Shown here piece by piece: positions 1 through 7,534 of a stretch of DNA of 15,756 nt. The notes under the pieces are model-generated. The model worked only from the letters and a program-made list of their open reading frames with translations. It searched no databases and was not told the origin of the DNA. The position numbers were made by a program, and so were the translations under genes. The DNA comes from an uncultured Candidatus Melainabacteria bacterium (lineage in GTDB: Bacteria; Cyanobacteriota; Vampirovibrionia; Gastranaerophilales; Gastranaerophilaceae). The stretch is from positions 1-15,756 of the forward strand of contig CAKVGS010000041.1 of the NCBI GenBank assembly GCA_934747335.1, given 5' to 3'. Within the stretch, counting starts at the first letter, position 1; each line of letters starts with the position of its first letter.

Positions 1-1612
1 CTGTGAACAAAAATTTTTAAATTTTGCAAAGAAAAATATTAAAAGACTAAAACAGCCTGAACAAGATGTTGTCAATAGTGTCTGTTTTCCAAATATTACA
101 CTATTGCCACTTAATTCTATGGTTTGTACTTATATGTATGATTTATATAAGGAAGAAGCAGATTTTTCAAAAGATTTAATTTATACAAAAGATGAAATTC
201 GAAAAGCAATACAAGAACCTATCCAAGTACATTATGCATCGTGTGTAAAGCCTTGGAGCACTCCAACTTGTACAAAATCAGAAATATGGTTTTCATATTT
301 GTTGAAAACACCATTTTTTTTAGATGTTATGAATAATATTAGAACATCGCTTCCTGATTCAAAATATTATTTGTTTAGTTTTATAAGAGCCCTAAAAATA
401 AAAAATAATAAAATTAAGTTATTTGGATTTATTCCACTAAAGAAAAAAAATGATTTAAAAGATACAAAAAATAAACATAAAAAATATAATATTTTGGGCT
501 TAAAATTGTCTTTAAAGAATCCTGATTATTATAAGGCTTTGAAGAAAAAGACAAAAGAAGCTTTAAAAATTCAGGATTCTTATAACTTATCAGCGATAAA
601 GAATGCTAAAAAGCTTATTATGTTTTTAATTCCGCCAGCTGACGCTCCTAAAATTAATGGTGGTATAATGTCTATTTTCTCTTTGTGCGAAACTTCAAGA
701 GAAATTAATAATGGCGTTCCTTGCTTGATTTCTACATTTCCGAATTGTAAATATACTTACGCTTGTAATGATTTGTTTTTGAATAATGAAAATATTTATA
801 GATTTAGTCAGATAGTAGAAAATGCAAGCAAATTGGATGAAATGATTTTGCATATTCCTGAATACTATGCAGACGATTTTTATAAGGATTTAAAGAGAAG
901 TGATATTAAGTTTTTAAAATCAATTCCGAATTTGCATATTAATATTCTTAACCAAAATATTGAATTGATGCCTGAACCGAAAAAGTTGAGTGATTTGTAC
1001 AAATTAACAAATAATATTACCCAGACAATTGCTCATGCAAGATATGCGACGCAAGAGGTTTGTGATAAATGGCAAATTCCAACACATTTGTTTTCCGTGA
1101 ATATTGATATTAGTAAATACAAATCTTATTCATTTGAAGAAAAAGAGAAAATTATTGTTTTATCTCCTGATGAAAACGAGCATAAAGCAAAAATAGTCGA
1201 AAAACTAAAACAAGAATTGCCTGACTGGCAATTAGTAACCGTTCAAAACATGACGTTTCCTGAATATGTAGATTTAATTTCACGCGCCTTTTTTACGATT
1301 ACTTTTGGAGAAGGGTTTGATGGATATTTAAATGAACCTATTTGTGCTAACAGTGTTGGTTTAGCAGTGTATAATGATAATTTTTTCCCTAATACAGAAT
1401 GGAAAAATTTATTTAATATTTATAATTCTTATGAAGAAATGTTTTCTAAGATAACTTCTGATATTAAATTTTTAACCAGTAATCCAAAAGAATATAAAAG
1501 GTTAAATTTCATTCATTTACAAAAATTAAAAACGTTTTTAGAACCAGAAAATTTTACATTAAATTTAAAACATTTTTATAAAAATCAATATGATTTTTAT
1601 CCCGCAAAATAG
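1..1612 (+). CDS. Two-domain glycosyltransferase (GT8 C-terminus fused to a GT-B-like domain), 5' partial
   Basis: The reading frame is open to the left edge (first full codon at base 2), so the N-terminus lies outside the window; a TTG at 104 would be an artefactual start. Visible residues 20-100 match the C-terminal part of family GT8 (LgtC/GspA-like) transferases: an EQDVVN segment, then HY...KPW and a WFSYLLKTPF-like helix. A lysine-rich linker carries two related motifs (IKLFGFIPL and YNILGLKLSL). From about visible residue 200 a second domain begins (LIMFLIPPADAP, then INGG). It ends in a GT-B-like FGEGFDGYLNE segment with two glutamates, as in nucleotide-sugar-binding sites. Expected role: sequential addition of two sugars to a surface glycan in the cytoplasm. 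The GT8 assignment is fairly sure; the second domain's family and both substrates are not. It is followed by wbqC-like, PLP-enzyme and acetyltransferase genes, consistent with a polysaccharide locus. Confidence 0.8.
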   Translation, partial: CEQKFLNFAKKNIKRLKQPEQDVVNSVCFPNITLLPLNSMVCTYMYDLYKEEADFSKDLIYTKDEIRKAIQEPIQVHYASCVKPWSTPTCTKSEIWFSYLLKTPFFLDVMNNIRTSLPDSKYYLFSFIRALKIKNNKIKLFGFIPLKKKNDLKDTKNKHKKYNILGLKLSLKNPDYYKALKKKTKEALKIQDSYNLSAIKNAKKLIMFLIPPADAPKINGGIMSIFSLCETSREINNGVPCLISTFPNCKYTYACNDLFLNNENIYRFSQIVENASKLDEMILHIPEYYADDFYKDLKRSDIKFLKSIPNLHINILNQNIELMPEPKKLSDLYKLTNNITQTIAHARYATQEVCDKWQIPTHLFSVNIDISKYKSYSFEEKEKIIVLSPDENEHKAKIVEKLKQELPDWQLVTVQNMTFPEYVDLISRAFFTITFGEGFDGYLNEPICANSVGLAVYNDNFFPNTEWKNLFNIYNSYEEMFSKITSDIKFLTSNPKEYKRLNFIHLQKLKTFLEPENFTLNLKHFYKNQYDFYPAK

Positions 1613-1622
1613 GAGAGACCTG

Positions 1623-2342
1623 ATGAAATTAGCAATAATGCAACCATATTTTTTCCCTTATTTGGGATATCTCAGTTTAATAAAAAATACTGATAAATTT
1701 ATATTATTTGATACTGTTCAATTTATAAGACATGGTTGGATAGAACGAAATCGTGTATTAAAGCAGGGCGATGGGTGGCAATACATATTAATCCCGTTAG
1801 AAAAACATGAACAAACAACATTAATTAAAGATATTAGAATAAAAAATACAGAAAATTGGCAGAATAAAATATTAGCTCAATTAACCCATTACAAAAAGAA
1901 GGCTCCTTTCTACAACGAAACAATAAATGTGGTACAAAATTCTTTAGATATTAATACAAATAGTATTACGATATTAAATCAGCATATTCTAAGTGTATTA
2001 TGTAATTACATAGGAATAGATTTTAATTCTGAAATATTTTCTGAAATGAACTTGAATATAGAGCCTGTTTCTGCACCAGATGAATGGGCATTAAATATTT
2101 GTAAATCAATAGGTAATGTTTCAGAATATTGGAATCCAGAAGGAGGAATTGAATTCTTTGATACAAGCAAATACCAAAAAGCCAAAATAGATATAAAATT
2201 TTTAAAACATAATTTACCGTTCTATTCTCAGCGAAGAGGAAGAGAAAATTTTGAAAATGGGCTTTCTATTATTGATGTAATGATGTTTAATTCGCCAATT
2301 GAAATTAAAAGTTTATTAGATGATTATATAATTTTAAAATAG
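1623..2342 (+). CDS. WbqC-like family protein
   Basis: This 239-residue protein has the hallmarks of the WbqC family (PF08889): an N-terminal MQPYFFPYLGYLSLI segment (family pattern QPxxxPxxGY), a DTVQF...ERNR segment at about 31-43, YWNPEGG near 180, and a C-terminal GLSIIDVMMFN signature. The frame is open upstream of 1623, but ATG 1623 is chosen because the family's N-terminal strand begins there and AGGAGA (1611-1616) sits 6 nt upstream. That ribosome-binding site overlaps the stop of the glycosyltransferase, so the two genes are probably co-translated. WbqC proteins recur in O-antigen and capsule clusters beside sugar aminotransferases. Their exact reaction is poorly defined, so no substrate is proposed. 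The next gene starts 9 nt after the stop. Confidence 0.85.
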   Translation: MKLAIMQPYFFPYLGYLSLIKNTDKFILFDTVQFIRHGWIERNRVLKQGDGWQYILIPLEKHEQTTLIKDIRIKNTENWQNKILAQLTHYKKKAPFYNETINVVQNSLDINTNSITILNQHILSVLCNYIGIDFNSEIFSEMNLNIEPVSAPDEWALNICKSIGNVSEYWNPEGGIEFFDTSKYQKAKIDIKFLKHNLPFYSQRRGRENFENGLSIIDVMMFNSPIEIKSLLDDYIILK

Positions 2343-2351
2343 GACTATTAA

Positions 2352-3272
2352 ATGTTAACAAAAGAGCCTTTTGAAAAAAAATGTAGAAACAAAATCTTTT
2401 ATAGTTCAGCGAGAGAAGCTTTTTATGAATTGTTAAAGCAAATAGATTTAAAGCAGGATGAATACATCTTGATGCCATCATATATTGGTCAATCTTTAAA
2501 AGAAGGTTCAGGTGTATTTGATCCAATTAGAAGATTAAAATTAAATTATAAGTTTTACAAATTAAATGCTTTGTTAAATATAAATTTTAAAGATATAGAA
2601 TTGCAATGTAATAAATATAAAATAAAAGTTATATTTATTATTCATTATTTTGGTATTCTTCAATCTCAAATAGAAGAATTGAGCAGTTTTTGTAAAAAGA
2701 ATGATATAATTTTAATTGAGGATTGTGCTCATACATTCATACAAAATAACCTCCAGGCTGGAGATTATGGTGATTTTGCAATATTTTCTATTCATAAATG
2801 TTGTCCAACTCAATACGGTGGAATTTTAAAAATTAATAATATCCAAAGCCTAAATATAAATAATTTTAAAAGTGTAATAGATAATTCGTCTTTATTAACA
2901 TATTCGGAATTAGATTTTAAACTTATAAAACAAAAAAGACGAACTAATTTTCAGTATTATTTAAACAATATAAAAGAAAATGAATATTTAAAACTTTTTT
3001 ATACAGATTTAGATAAAAATGCTAATCCATTGAATTTTCCAATATTGATTGAAAAGCTTGATAGATTTGAAATTTATAAAAAATTGGTAAATTATAATAT
3101 TCCTGTTGTTTCCTTATGGTACAAATTAATTGATGAAATAAATATAGAGCTTTATAAAAATACACATGATATATCTTCGAAAATTTTGAATTTACCTGTT
3201 CATCAGGATATAGATTTTGATGATATTAATTACATTTTAGAAAAATTAAATAAGGTTTGTAAAAATGCATGA
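2352..3272 (+). CDS. DegT/DnrJ/EryC1/StrS-type PLP-dependent sugar aminotransferase-like protein
   Basis: A fold-type I PLP enzyme of the sugar aminotransferase superfamily, 306 residues. Visible landmarks are an ILMPSYIG segment (about 39-46), the cofactor-binding LIEDCAHTF segment with Asp124, and FSIHKCCPTQYGG, where Lys149 is the expected internal-aldimine lysine. The C-terminus retains the usual LPVHQDIDFDDINYIL ending, so the gene is complete even though the family usually runs about 360-400 residues; the loss appears internal. Expected role: transamination of a nucleotide-bound keto-sugar. Because the active-site Lys sits in an HK context followed by two cysteines, a non-transaminase member cannot be excluded. 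AGGA at 2341-2344 is 7 nt before ATG. The stop overlaps the acetyltransferase start by 8 nt, and that acetyltransferase is a natural partner for acylating the new amine. Confidence 0.8.
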   Translation: MLTKEPFEKKCRNKIFYSSAREAFYELLKQIDLKQDEYILMPSYIGQSLKEGSGVFDPIRRLKLNYKFYKLNALLNINFKDIELQCNKYKIKVIFIIHYFGILQSQIEELSSFCKKNDIILIEDCAHTFIQNNLQAGDYGDFAIFSIHKCCPTQYGGILKINNIQSLNINNFKSVIDNSSLLTYSELDFKLIKQKRRTNFQYYLNNIKENEYLKLFYTDLDKNANPLNFPILIEKLDRFEIYKKLVNYNIPVVSLWYKLIDEINIELYKNTHDISSKILNLPVHQDIDFDDINYILEKLNKVCKNA

Positions 3273-3708
3273 AATAAGCTATGGCGTTAAACAATTGGAT
3301 GAATTTGAAATTTTAAAATTTATGAGAAATGTAAATAATGATTTTTCTCCAAGCTTAGATCAAAGGTGTAACATAAAAGAATATTCAAAAAAACTTGCAA
3401 ATAACGCTATTATCATTGTAGCAAATACAAAAAAAGATGTTATTGGTATTTCTGCGTTTTATGCGAATGATATAGAGAAGAAAATTGCATATATTTCTTT
3501 TATTGCGACATTATCAAATTATAGAAATCTTGGAATTGCTTCAAATATATTAAGAGTTATTATATCATTTTTGCAAAAAAAAGGTTTTAAAAGTTTGGAA
3601 TTAGAAGTTTATAAAGATAATATAGTAGCAGTTAAGTTTTATTTGTCAAAAGGATTTAAGACTAAATCGCAAAATGAAACAAGTTATTTTCTTTATTATG
3701 ACTTATAA
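3265..3708 (+). CDS. GNAT-family N-acetyltransferase
   Basis: A complete single-domain GNAT protein of 147 residues. Motif A, which binds acetyl-CoA pyrophosphate, is YRNLGIAS at 86-93, following the beta strand IAYISFIATL. The second half shows LEVYKDNIVAVKFYLSKGF (113-131), the typical N-x-x-A-x-x-F-Y-x-x-x-G-F motif. The start ATG at 3265 overlaps the upstream PLP-enzyme gene by 8 nt, with a weak AAGG at 3252-3255. By context it may acylate the amino sugar made by that enzyme, giving an N-acetylated deoxy-sugar for the surface glycan; this is inference, since GNAT substrates cannot be read from sequence. It is the last gene of the AT-rich island, and no hairpin terminator is visible in the following 88 bp. 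Confidence 0.85.
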   Translation: MHEISYGVKQLDEFEILKFMRNVNNDFSPSLDQRCNIKEYSKKLANNAIIIVANTKKDVIGISAFYANDIEKKIAYISFIATLSNYRNLGIASNILRVIISFLQKKGFKSLELEVYKDNIVAVKFYLSKGFKTKSQNETSYFLYYDL

Positions 3709-3784
3709 TCTTACTAGAATATACAATATTGGTTATGTGTAATTCACCCCACTTTAAATAATATAAGTTTATTTTTATTTATTG

Positions 3785-3796
3785 TATAATTTTTAT
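3785..3796 (+). promoter_or_regulatory. Candidate promoter giving a leaderless mRNA (-10 element)
   Basis: A perfect TATAAT lies at 3785-3790 and the ATG of the acyltransferase gene begins at 3797, six bases after its end. Transcription would therefore be expected to start at or next to the A of the start codon. No purine-rich Shine-Dalgarno sequence exists upstream; bases 3751-3796 are almost entirely A and T. No good -35 hexamer was found at the usual distance. Confidence 0.5.
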
Positions 3797-4471
3797 ATGG
3801 TTAGATTATTTGACGGCAAAAATGTTACTAAGCTTTCACATTTGATTTTCAGAGTTTTAAAGGTTCAGGAGATTTTTACCAGAATTGTTGAGGTTAACAA
3901 TCCTGATAAAATGCCTTGTATTTATGCAATGTGGCATGCGCATCAATTCTGTGTCCACGGTATCAGACACCGCTCAAAATTGCATGTTTTGGTTAGTCGC
4001 TCTCGTGACGGTGAAATTATCGCAGATGTTGTTGAACGTTGGGGCTTTAAGACTGTTCGCGGCTCTAAAGGCAAAAAAGGCGCTGTTGAAGCTACAATGC
4101 AAATGATTTCTATTCTAAAATCAGGTGAAAATTGTGCAATGATGGTTGATGGCCCAAAAGGTCCGGCAAAAATCGTTAAAGACGGCGTAATAAAGATTGC
4201 CAAAATGGCAGGTGTTCCAATTGTACCTGTTTATTGGTATTCAAAGAATTTTACTTTCGCTAAATTCCCTTCTTGGGATGAAATGCGTTCTCCGATTCTT
4301 GCAACCAATCTTATAAATCTTTATGGAGAACCGATTTATATTCCTCAAGATGGGGATGAAAATGCAGAAGAAGAAGCAAGACAAAAATTGCAACAAAGCT
4401 TAGAACAATTAGAAAAAGATGCGCCAAAAGCTTTTGATGAGGTATATCAATTCGGGTTATGGAAAAAATAA
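3797..4471 (+). CDS. DUF374 lysophospholipid acyltransferase-family protein
   Basis: A 224-residue member of the DUF374 (PF04028) family, related to the lipid A and phospholipid acyltransferases. Diagnostic blocks from ATG 3797 are YAMWHAHQF (43-51, with the histidines expected at the active site), VSRSRDGEIIADVVERWGF (66-84), RGSKGKKGA (88-96), MMVDGPKGP (115-123) and the hydrophobic AGVPIVPVYWYS (138-149). Expected role: acyl transfer to a lipid at the inner face of the cytoplasmic membrane, pointing to a lipid A-like or outer-membrane lipid. A TTG at 3782 extends the frame by five codons but falls within the promoter, so ATG 3797 is preferred. The 3' end overlaps the amidase gene by 13 nt. 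GC content rises abruptly here relative to the preceding island. Confidence 0.85.
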   Translation: MVRLFDGKNVTKLSHLIFRVLKVQEIFTRIVEVNNPDKMPCIYAMWHAHQFCVHGIRHRSKLHVLVSRSRDGEIIADVVERWGFKTVRGSKGKKGAVEATMQMISILKSGENCAMMVDGPKGPAKIVKDGVIKIAKMAGVPIVPVYWYSKNFTFAKFPSWDEMRSPILATNLINLYGEPIYIPQDGDENAEEEARQKLQQSLEQLEKDAPKAFDEVYQFGLWKK

Positions 4472-5274
4472 AAATTCTTGCAATTCAAATGGAATCTGCA
4501 ATCGGAGATGTAGCTTTAAACATAGAAACTGTTAAAAATTTATTAAAAGCAAATTTGGACAAATACGGCAATGTTGATTTCGTATTTTTGCCTGAGTTGT
4601 GGACTGTTGGCTGGGATTGTCCGTCTTTTCCTGCTAGCGCGGAAGTTTTAGATGAATCTAAAGCCGTTAAGATGTTGCAAGAAATCGCAAAAATTTACAA
4701 TGTAAATGTTATTGGCGGAAGTTTTGTTGAAAAGCAAGCTGACAAGCTTTTTAATACTTGTCCTGTAATAAATCGAAATGGTGAATTAGTTTGCACATAC
4801 AATAAAAATCATCTTTATTCCTATAACGGCGATACCGAAAATCAATATATAACAGTCGGTTCTAATCCAGTTATGGTTGAACTCGATGACGTAAAAATAG
4901 GATTAACAATTTGTTATGACATTCGTTTTCCTGAAATTTATCGAGCGTATAGAAAAGCAGGTGCTGATTTGTTGGTAAATATGGCAGCTTGGCCAAAATC
5001 AAGAAAAATTCATTGGGATACATTAACAAGAGCAAGAGCGATTGAAAATCAAACTTTTATGGTTGCACTAACTCAAACAGGATTATTGGCTGACGGAGTG
5101 GAAAATCTTGGTCACTCTTTAATTTATGACTTTGAAGGCAAGATTTTGGATGAAATTGAAGAAATAGAGGGTGGGGTTTACGCTGAAATTGATTTAAAAG
5201 AAATGTATGATTTTAGAGCAAACTGTCCAAGTATAAATGATATAAAAGACTCGTATGAGGTTATAAAAAAATGA
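4459..5274 (+). CDS. Carbon-nitrogen hydrolase (nitrilase superfamily, omega-amidase-like)
   Basis: A 271-residue cytosolic amidase of the nitrilase superfamily. The catalytic triad is visible: Glu46 (FLPELW), Lys116 (YNKNHLYSY) and Cys152 (TICYDIRFPEIYR). The block NMAAWPKSRKIHWDTLTRARAIEN follows, as in omega-amidase/YafV-type enzymes. These remove the amide of keto-acid amides such as 2-oxoglutaramate during salvage after transamination. That substrate is a family-level guess, and deaminated-glutathione amidase activity is an alternative. Length is normal for a stand-alone nitrilase-fold enzyme. The ATG lies inside the acyltransferase gene (13-nt overlap), and the stop shares an ATGA with the dacB start, so the three genes should be translationally coupled. 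A functional link to cell-wall metabolism is not evident. Confidence 0.9.
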   Translation: MEKIKILAIQMESAIGDVALNIETVKNLLKANLDKYGNVDFVFLPELWTVGWDCPSFPASAEVLDESKAVKMLQEIAKIYNVNVIGGSFVEKQADKLFNTCPVINRNGELVCTYNKNHLYSYNGDTENQYITVGSNPVMVELDDVKIGLTICYDIRFPEIYRAYRKAGADLLVNMAAWPKSRKIHWDTLTRARAIENQTFMVALTQTGLLADGVENLGHSLIYDFEGKILDEIEEIEGGVYAEIDLKEMYDFRANCPSINDIKDSYEVIKK

Positions 5275-6602
5275 AAAAAATATTAGCGATATTAATGATG
5301 TTTGCGTTGACTCTCGGAGCAAACGCTAAAACAGCAGTAAAAAGAGATTTCTCAAGTGTAATTAATGAATCAGGAATTGAAAAAAATGCAATATCAATTT
5401 CTATAAAAGATTTGAACAGTGGAAAGCCTGTTTATGAGTTAAATGAAAAAATGCTTATGCATCCTGCGTCAGTTCAAAAGCTTTTGACATTGCCCGCTGC
5501 AGTGGACGCGTTAGGTGAAGATTATGAATTTACAACAGAAATTTATAAGAGAAATTCAGACTCTTTTGTTATAAAACTTGGTGCTGACCCGTATTTAACA
5601 AGTGATGATTTGAAAAAGCTTGTAAATAACGTAAATCTTGAAACTAAGAAAATTTATATTGATGACAGTATTTTAGAGAAAAAAGACTGGGGCGAAGGCT
5701 GGCAATGGGATGATGACATGAATGTTCTTATGCCAAGATTTAATTCCTACAATTTGGATAGAAACTTAATAAAAATAACGGTTATGCCGACAGTTGAAGG
5801 TCAAGGTGCCACTATTATTAATCCAAGCAAGTATCCGATTGTTTTCTTTAACCATGTTGTGACAGGTAAAGAAAACAATGTAAAAATTTCCAGAGATAAT
5901 TCCGTTTCTGCAAATACTTTGCTTCTTGAAGGGACTGTAAATAAGCCTGTAACTTTTTATGTTCCGACAAATAATTTAAAAAGATATTTTAATATCAAAT
6001 TAACCAATGCTTTAGGCGATAAAAAAGTTTATTTGAAAGAAAACTTTATAGTAGATAAAGTTTCTGCAAACGATAAAGAATTAGATAAAATTACTCACTC
6101 TATTTCCATTGCGATTGATGATGTTCTAAAAAACAGCAACAATATGGTTTCTGAAACAGTAGCGAAAATTGCAGGGGGAAAGGTCTATAAAGACAAGGGA
6201 ACTGACATAAACGGCATTAAAGTTTTTAACGCATACTGTGAAAAACAGGGTTTAGATACTTCTAAAATTCGTTTGACTGACGCTAGCGGGGTCTCTAAGA
6301 ATAACTTAGTTACAACAGATTTTATTTCGGAATATTTGGTTAAGAATAAGGATAATGTAGTGTTGGCTCGTTTGGCAACTCCGGGACAGGGAACTTTGAC
6401 GCATAGAATGTTACCTATAAAAGAAAACTTGAGAGCCAAAACAGGAACTTTGTCTGATACAAGTTCGATTGCAGGATTTTTGACAACAAAACACGGTAAC
6501 AAATACGCGTTTGCAATAATTATAAATGACACAACTTCAACAATTCCTGATATGAAAACGCTTGAAGATTATTTAATTAGAGAAGTTTATTTAAGATTAT
6601 AG
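5271..6602 (+). CDS. dacB: D-alanyl-D-alanine carboxypeptidase/endopeptidase, PBP4 (DacB) type
   Basis: A class C low-molecular-weight penicillin-binding protein (peptidase family S13), 443 residues. An N-terminal signal peptide (MKK, a hydrophobic core, then ANA at 17-19) directs export. All three active-site motifs are present: SxxK as SVQK (Ser67, Lys70), SxN as SNN (289-291) and KTG (390-392). The DASGVSKNN segment (337-345) corresponds to the family's conserved DGSGLSR block. The long stretch between the first two motifs contains the insert domains typical of PBP4. It trims or cleaves peptidoglycan cross-links in the periplasm. The start ATG overlaps the amidase stop (ATGA), and a hairpin terminator follows directly after the TAG, so it closes the operon. 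Length is close to the family norm. Confidence 0.92.
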   Translation: MKKILAILMMFALTLGANAKTAVKRDFSSVINESGIEKNAISISIKDLNSGKPVYELNEKMLMHPASVQKLLTLPAAVDALGEDYEFTTEIYKRNSDSFVIKLGADPYLTSDDLKKLVNNVNLETKKIYIDDSILEKKDWGEGWQWDDDMNVLMPRFNSYNLDRNLIKITVMPTVEGQGATIINPSKYPIVFFNHVVTGKENNVKISRDNSVSANTLLLEGTVNKPVTFYVPTNNLKRYFNIKLTNALGDKKVYLKENFIVDKVSANDKELDKITHSISIAIDDVLKNSNNMVSETVAKIAGGKVYKDKGTDINGIKVFNAYCEKQGLDTSKIRLTDASGVSKNNLVTTDFISEYLVKNKDNVVLARLATPGQGTLTHRMLPIKENLRAKTGTLSDTSSIAGFLTTKHGNKYAFAIIINDTTSTIPDMKTLEDYLIREVYLRL

Positions 6603-6604
6603 TC

Positions 6605-6634
6605 AACAAGCCTCTTTAAAAAGAGGCTTGTTTT
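6605..6634 (+). terminator. Rho-independent terminator after dacB
   Basis: A perfect inverted repeat (arms 6605-6617 and 6620-6632, core AAGCCTCTTT/AAAGAGGCTT) forms a stem with a tiny loop and runs into TTTTCTTTATTT on the plus strand. It lies between the convergent dacB and ferritin genes. The minus-strand side lacks a good T-run, so it is likely stronger for dacB, though it may serve both. Confidence 0.85.
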
Positions 6635-6636
6635 CT

Positions 6637-7128
6637 TTATTTAGCTCGTTCGCCAAGTTCTTTGTCCATAAGGAATAAAGATGTTTTATCATCACCAAAA
6701 AGTTCAAGCCGTTTAATGATATCTTTAATTGTTTGTTCTTCTTGGATTTGTTCGGTTATGAACCAATCAATAAAAGCCAGTGTTGTTCTATCGCATTCTT
6801 CTTCGGCTGTTTTCGCGATTTTCATAACAGAAGATGTTATACATTTTTCGTGTTCGTAAATATGATTAAATATAGAAGTTATGCCATTAAATTCAAATTC
6901 GGGGGTTCTAATTTGTTTTAATGTTACAAAGCTGTTTCTTTCAATCAAATAATCAAATAATTTCAAACCGTGCTCAACTTCTTCTTTTGCCTGATATTTC
7001 ATCCAAGATGCAAAACCGAATAATCCGAGTTCTCTAAAATATGCAGACATAGATAGGTATAAATACCCTGAGTAAAATTCTTTGTTAATTTGTTCATTAA
7101 CGATACTATTTATTGCATTACTAATCAT
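6637..7128 (-). CDS. ftnA: Ferritin (bacterial non-heme, FtnA type)
   Basis: A 163-residue four-helix-bundle ferritin. The ferroxidase residues fall at the same numbering as in E. coli FtnA: Glu17, Tyr24, Glu50 and His53 (EEVEH), Glu94, and Glu126/Gln127/Glu130 (TEQIQEE). This supports both the family and the choice of ATG at 7128 over an upstream in-frame codon. No heme-ligand feature of bacterioferritin was sought beyond these sites. Expected role: cytosolic iron oxidation and storage as a 24-mer. The start overlaps the 3' end of the superoxide reductase gene by 8 nt, with a GGAG upstream. Co-expression would couple superoxide removal with sequestration of iron. No Fur or PerR box could be recognised. 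Confidence 0.95.
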   Translation of the reverse strand: MISNAINSIVNEQINKEFYSGYLYLSMSAYFRELGLFGFASWMKYQAKEEVEHGLKLFDYLIERNSFVTLKQIRTPEFEFNGITSIFNHIYEHEKCITSSVMKIAKTAEEECDRTTLAFIDWFITEQIQEEQTIKDIIKRLELFGDDKTSLFLMDKELGERAK

Positions 7129-7513
7129 TTCTATCTTCTCCCCACAAGCCGTGTATATTACAAAATTCAATTGCTTCTATGTTATCACCGGTATAGCTGA
7201 TATCTATTTCAGGAGTTTCTTCCGGATGAAGATATTTTATATGAACTTCTTTGTTGTCTTTATCTAAAACTTCTATAAATTGAATGTAATGTTCCGGTAT
7301 CATTGGATGAGTTATTACCTGAACAAACTTTTTATTATCTCTAAATTCCGTTTTAGGTGCATGTTTTTCACCTAACTCTGATTTATCGTGTTGCGGAATT
7401 TGTAATTCCATCGGTTGACCGCAACAAACAAGTTCGCCTGCGCCGTTTAAAATAACTTGCACAAGGTTTTCACAAATTTCACATTTGTATAGTTGTAATT
7501 TTTCGGTAGACAT
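7121..7513 (-). CDS. dfx: Desulfoferrodoxin (superoxide reductase, two-iron type)
   Basis: A 130-residue superoxide reductase that reduces superoxide to hydrogen peroxide without making oxygen, typical of anaerobes. The N-terminal desulforedoxin-like domain has the FeCys4 ligands Cys11, Cys14, Cys30 and Cys31 (CEIC...CC). The catalytic domain has Glu49-Lys50-His51, His69, His75, Cys118 and His121, the full set for the His4Cys site with its functional Glu and Lys. The ATG at 7513 is preceded by AGAAAGG (minus strand, 7521-7527). It is the first gene of a two-gene operon with ferritin. Upstream, the leader crosses a G-rich repeat (7535-7576). I found no convincing -35/-10 pair, so the transcription start is unplaced. 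Confidence 0.95.
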   Translation of the reverse strand: MSTEKLQLYKCEICENLVQVILNGAGELVCCGQPMELQIPQHDKSELGEKHAPKTEFRDNKKFVQVITHPMIPEHYIQFIEVLDKDNKEVHIKYLHPEETPEIDISYTGDNIEAIEFCNIHGLWGEDRND

Positions 7514-7534
7514 GATTTATCCTTTCTGACATAT

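Noticed and set aside
104..106. TTG as start of the first glycosyltransferase
   Set aside because: The frame is open upstream to base 2 and encodes GT8-like sequence (EQDVVN), so the gene is 5' truncated.
1590..1622. Upstream in-frame extension of the WbqC-like gene
   Set aside because: It lies inside the preceding gene, lacks a ribosome-binding site, and the family N-terminus begins at ATG 1623 with AGGAGA well placed.
3782..3796. TTG start adding five codons to the DUF374 protein
   Set aside because: It overlaps the TATAAT promoter element and would not be within a transcript starting at the predicted site.
3943..4203. Minus-strand open frame within the acyltransferase gene
   Set aside because: It is a shadow of the plus-strand coding sequence; no family features and no ribosome-binding site.
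6185..6532. Minus-strand open frame within dacB
   Set aside because: It covers the SxN-to-KTG region of a clearly functional gene, with no independent support.
7129..7170. Ferritin starting upstream of 7128
   Set aside because: The extension encodes no ferritin sequence, and from ATG 7128 the ferroxidase residues align exactly with FtnA numbering.
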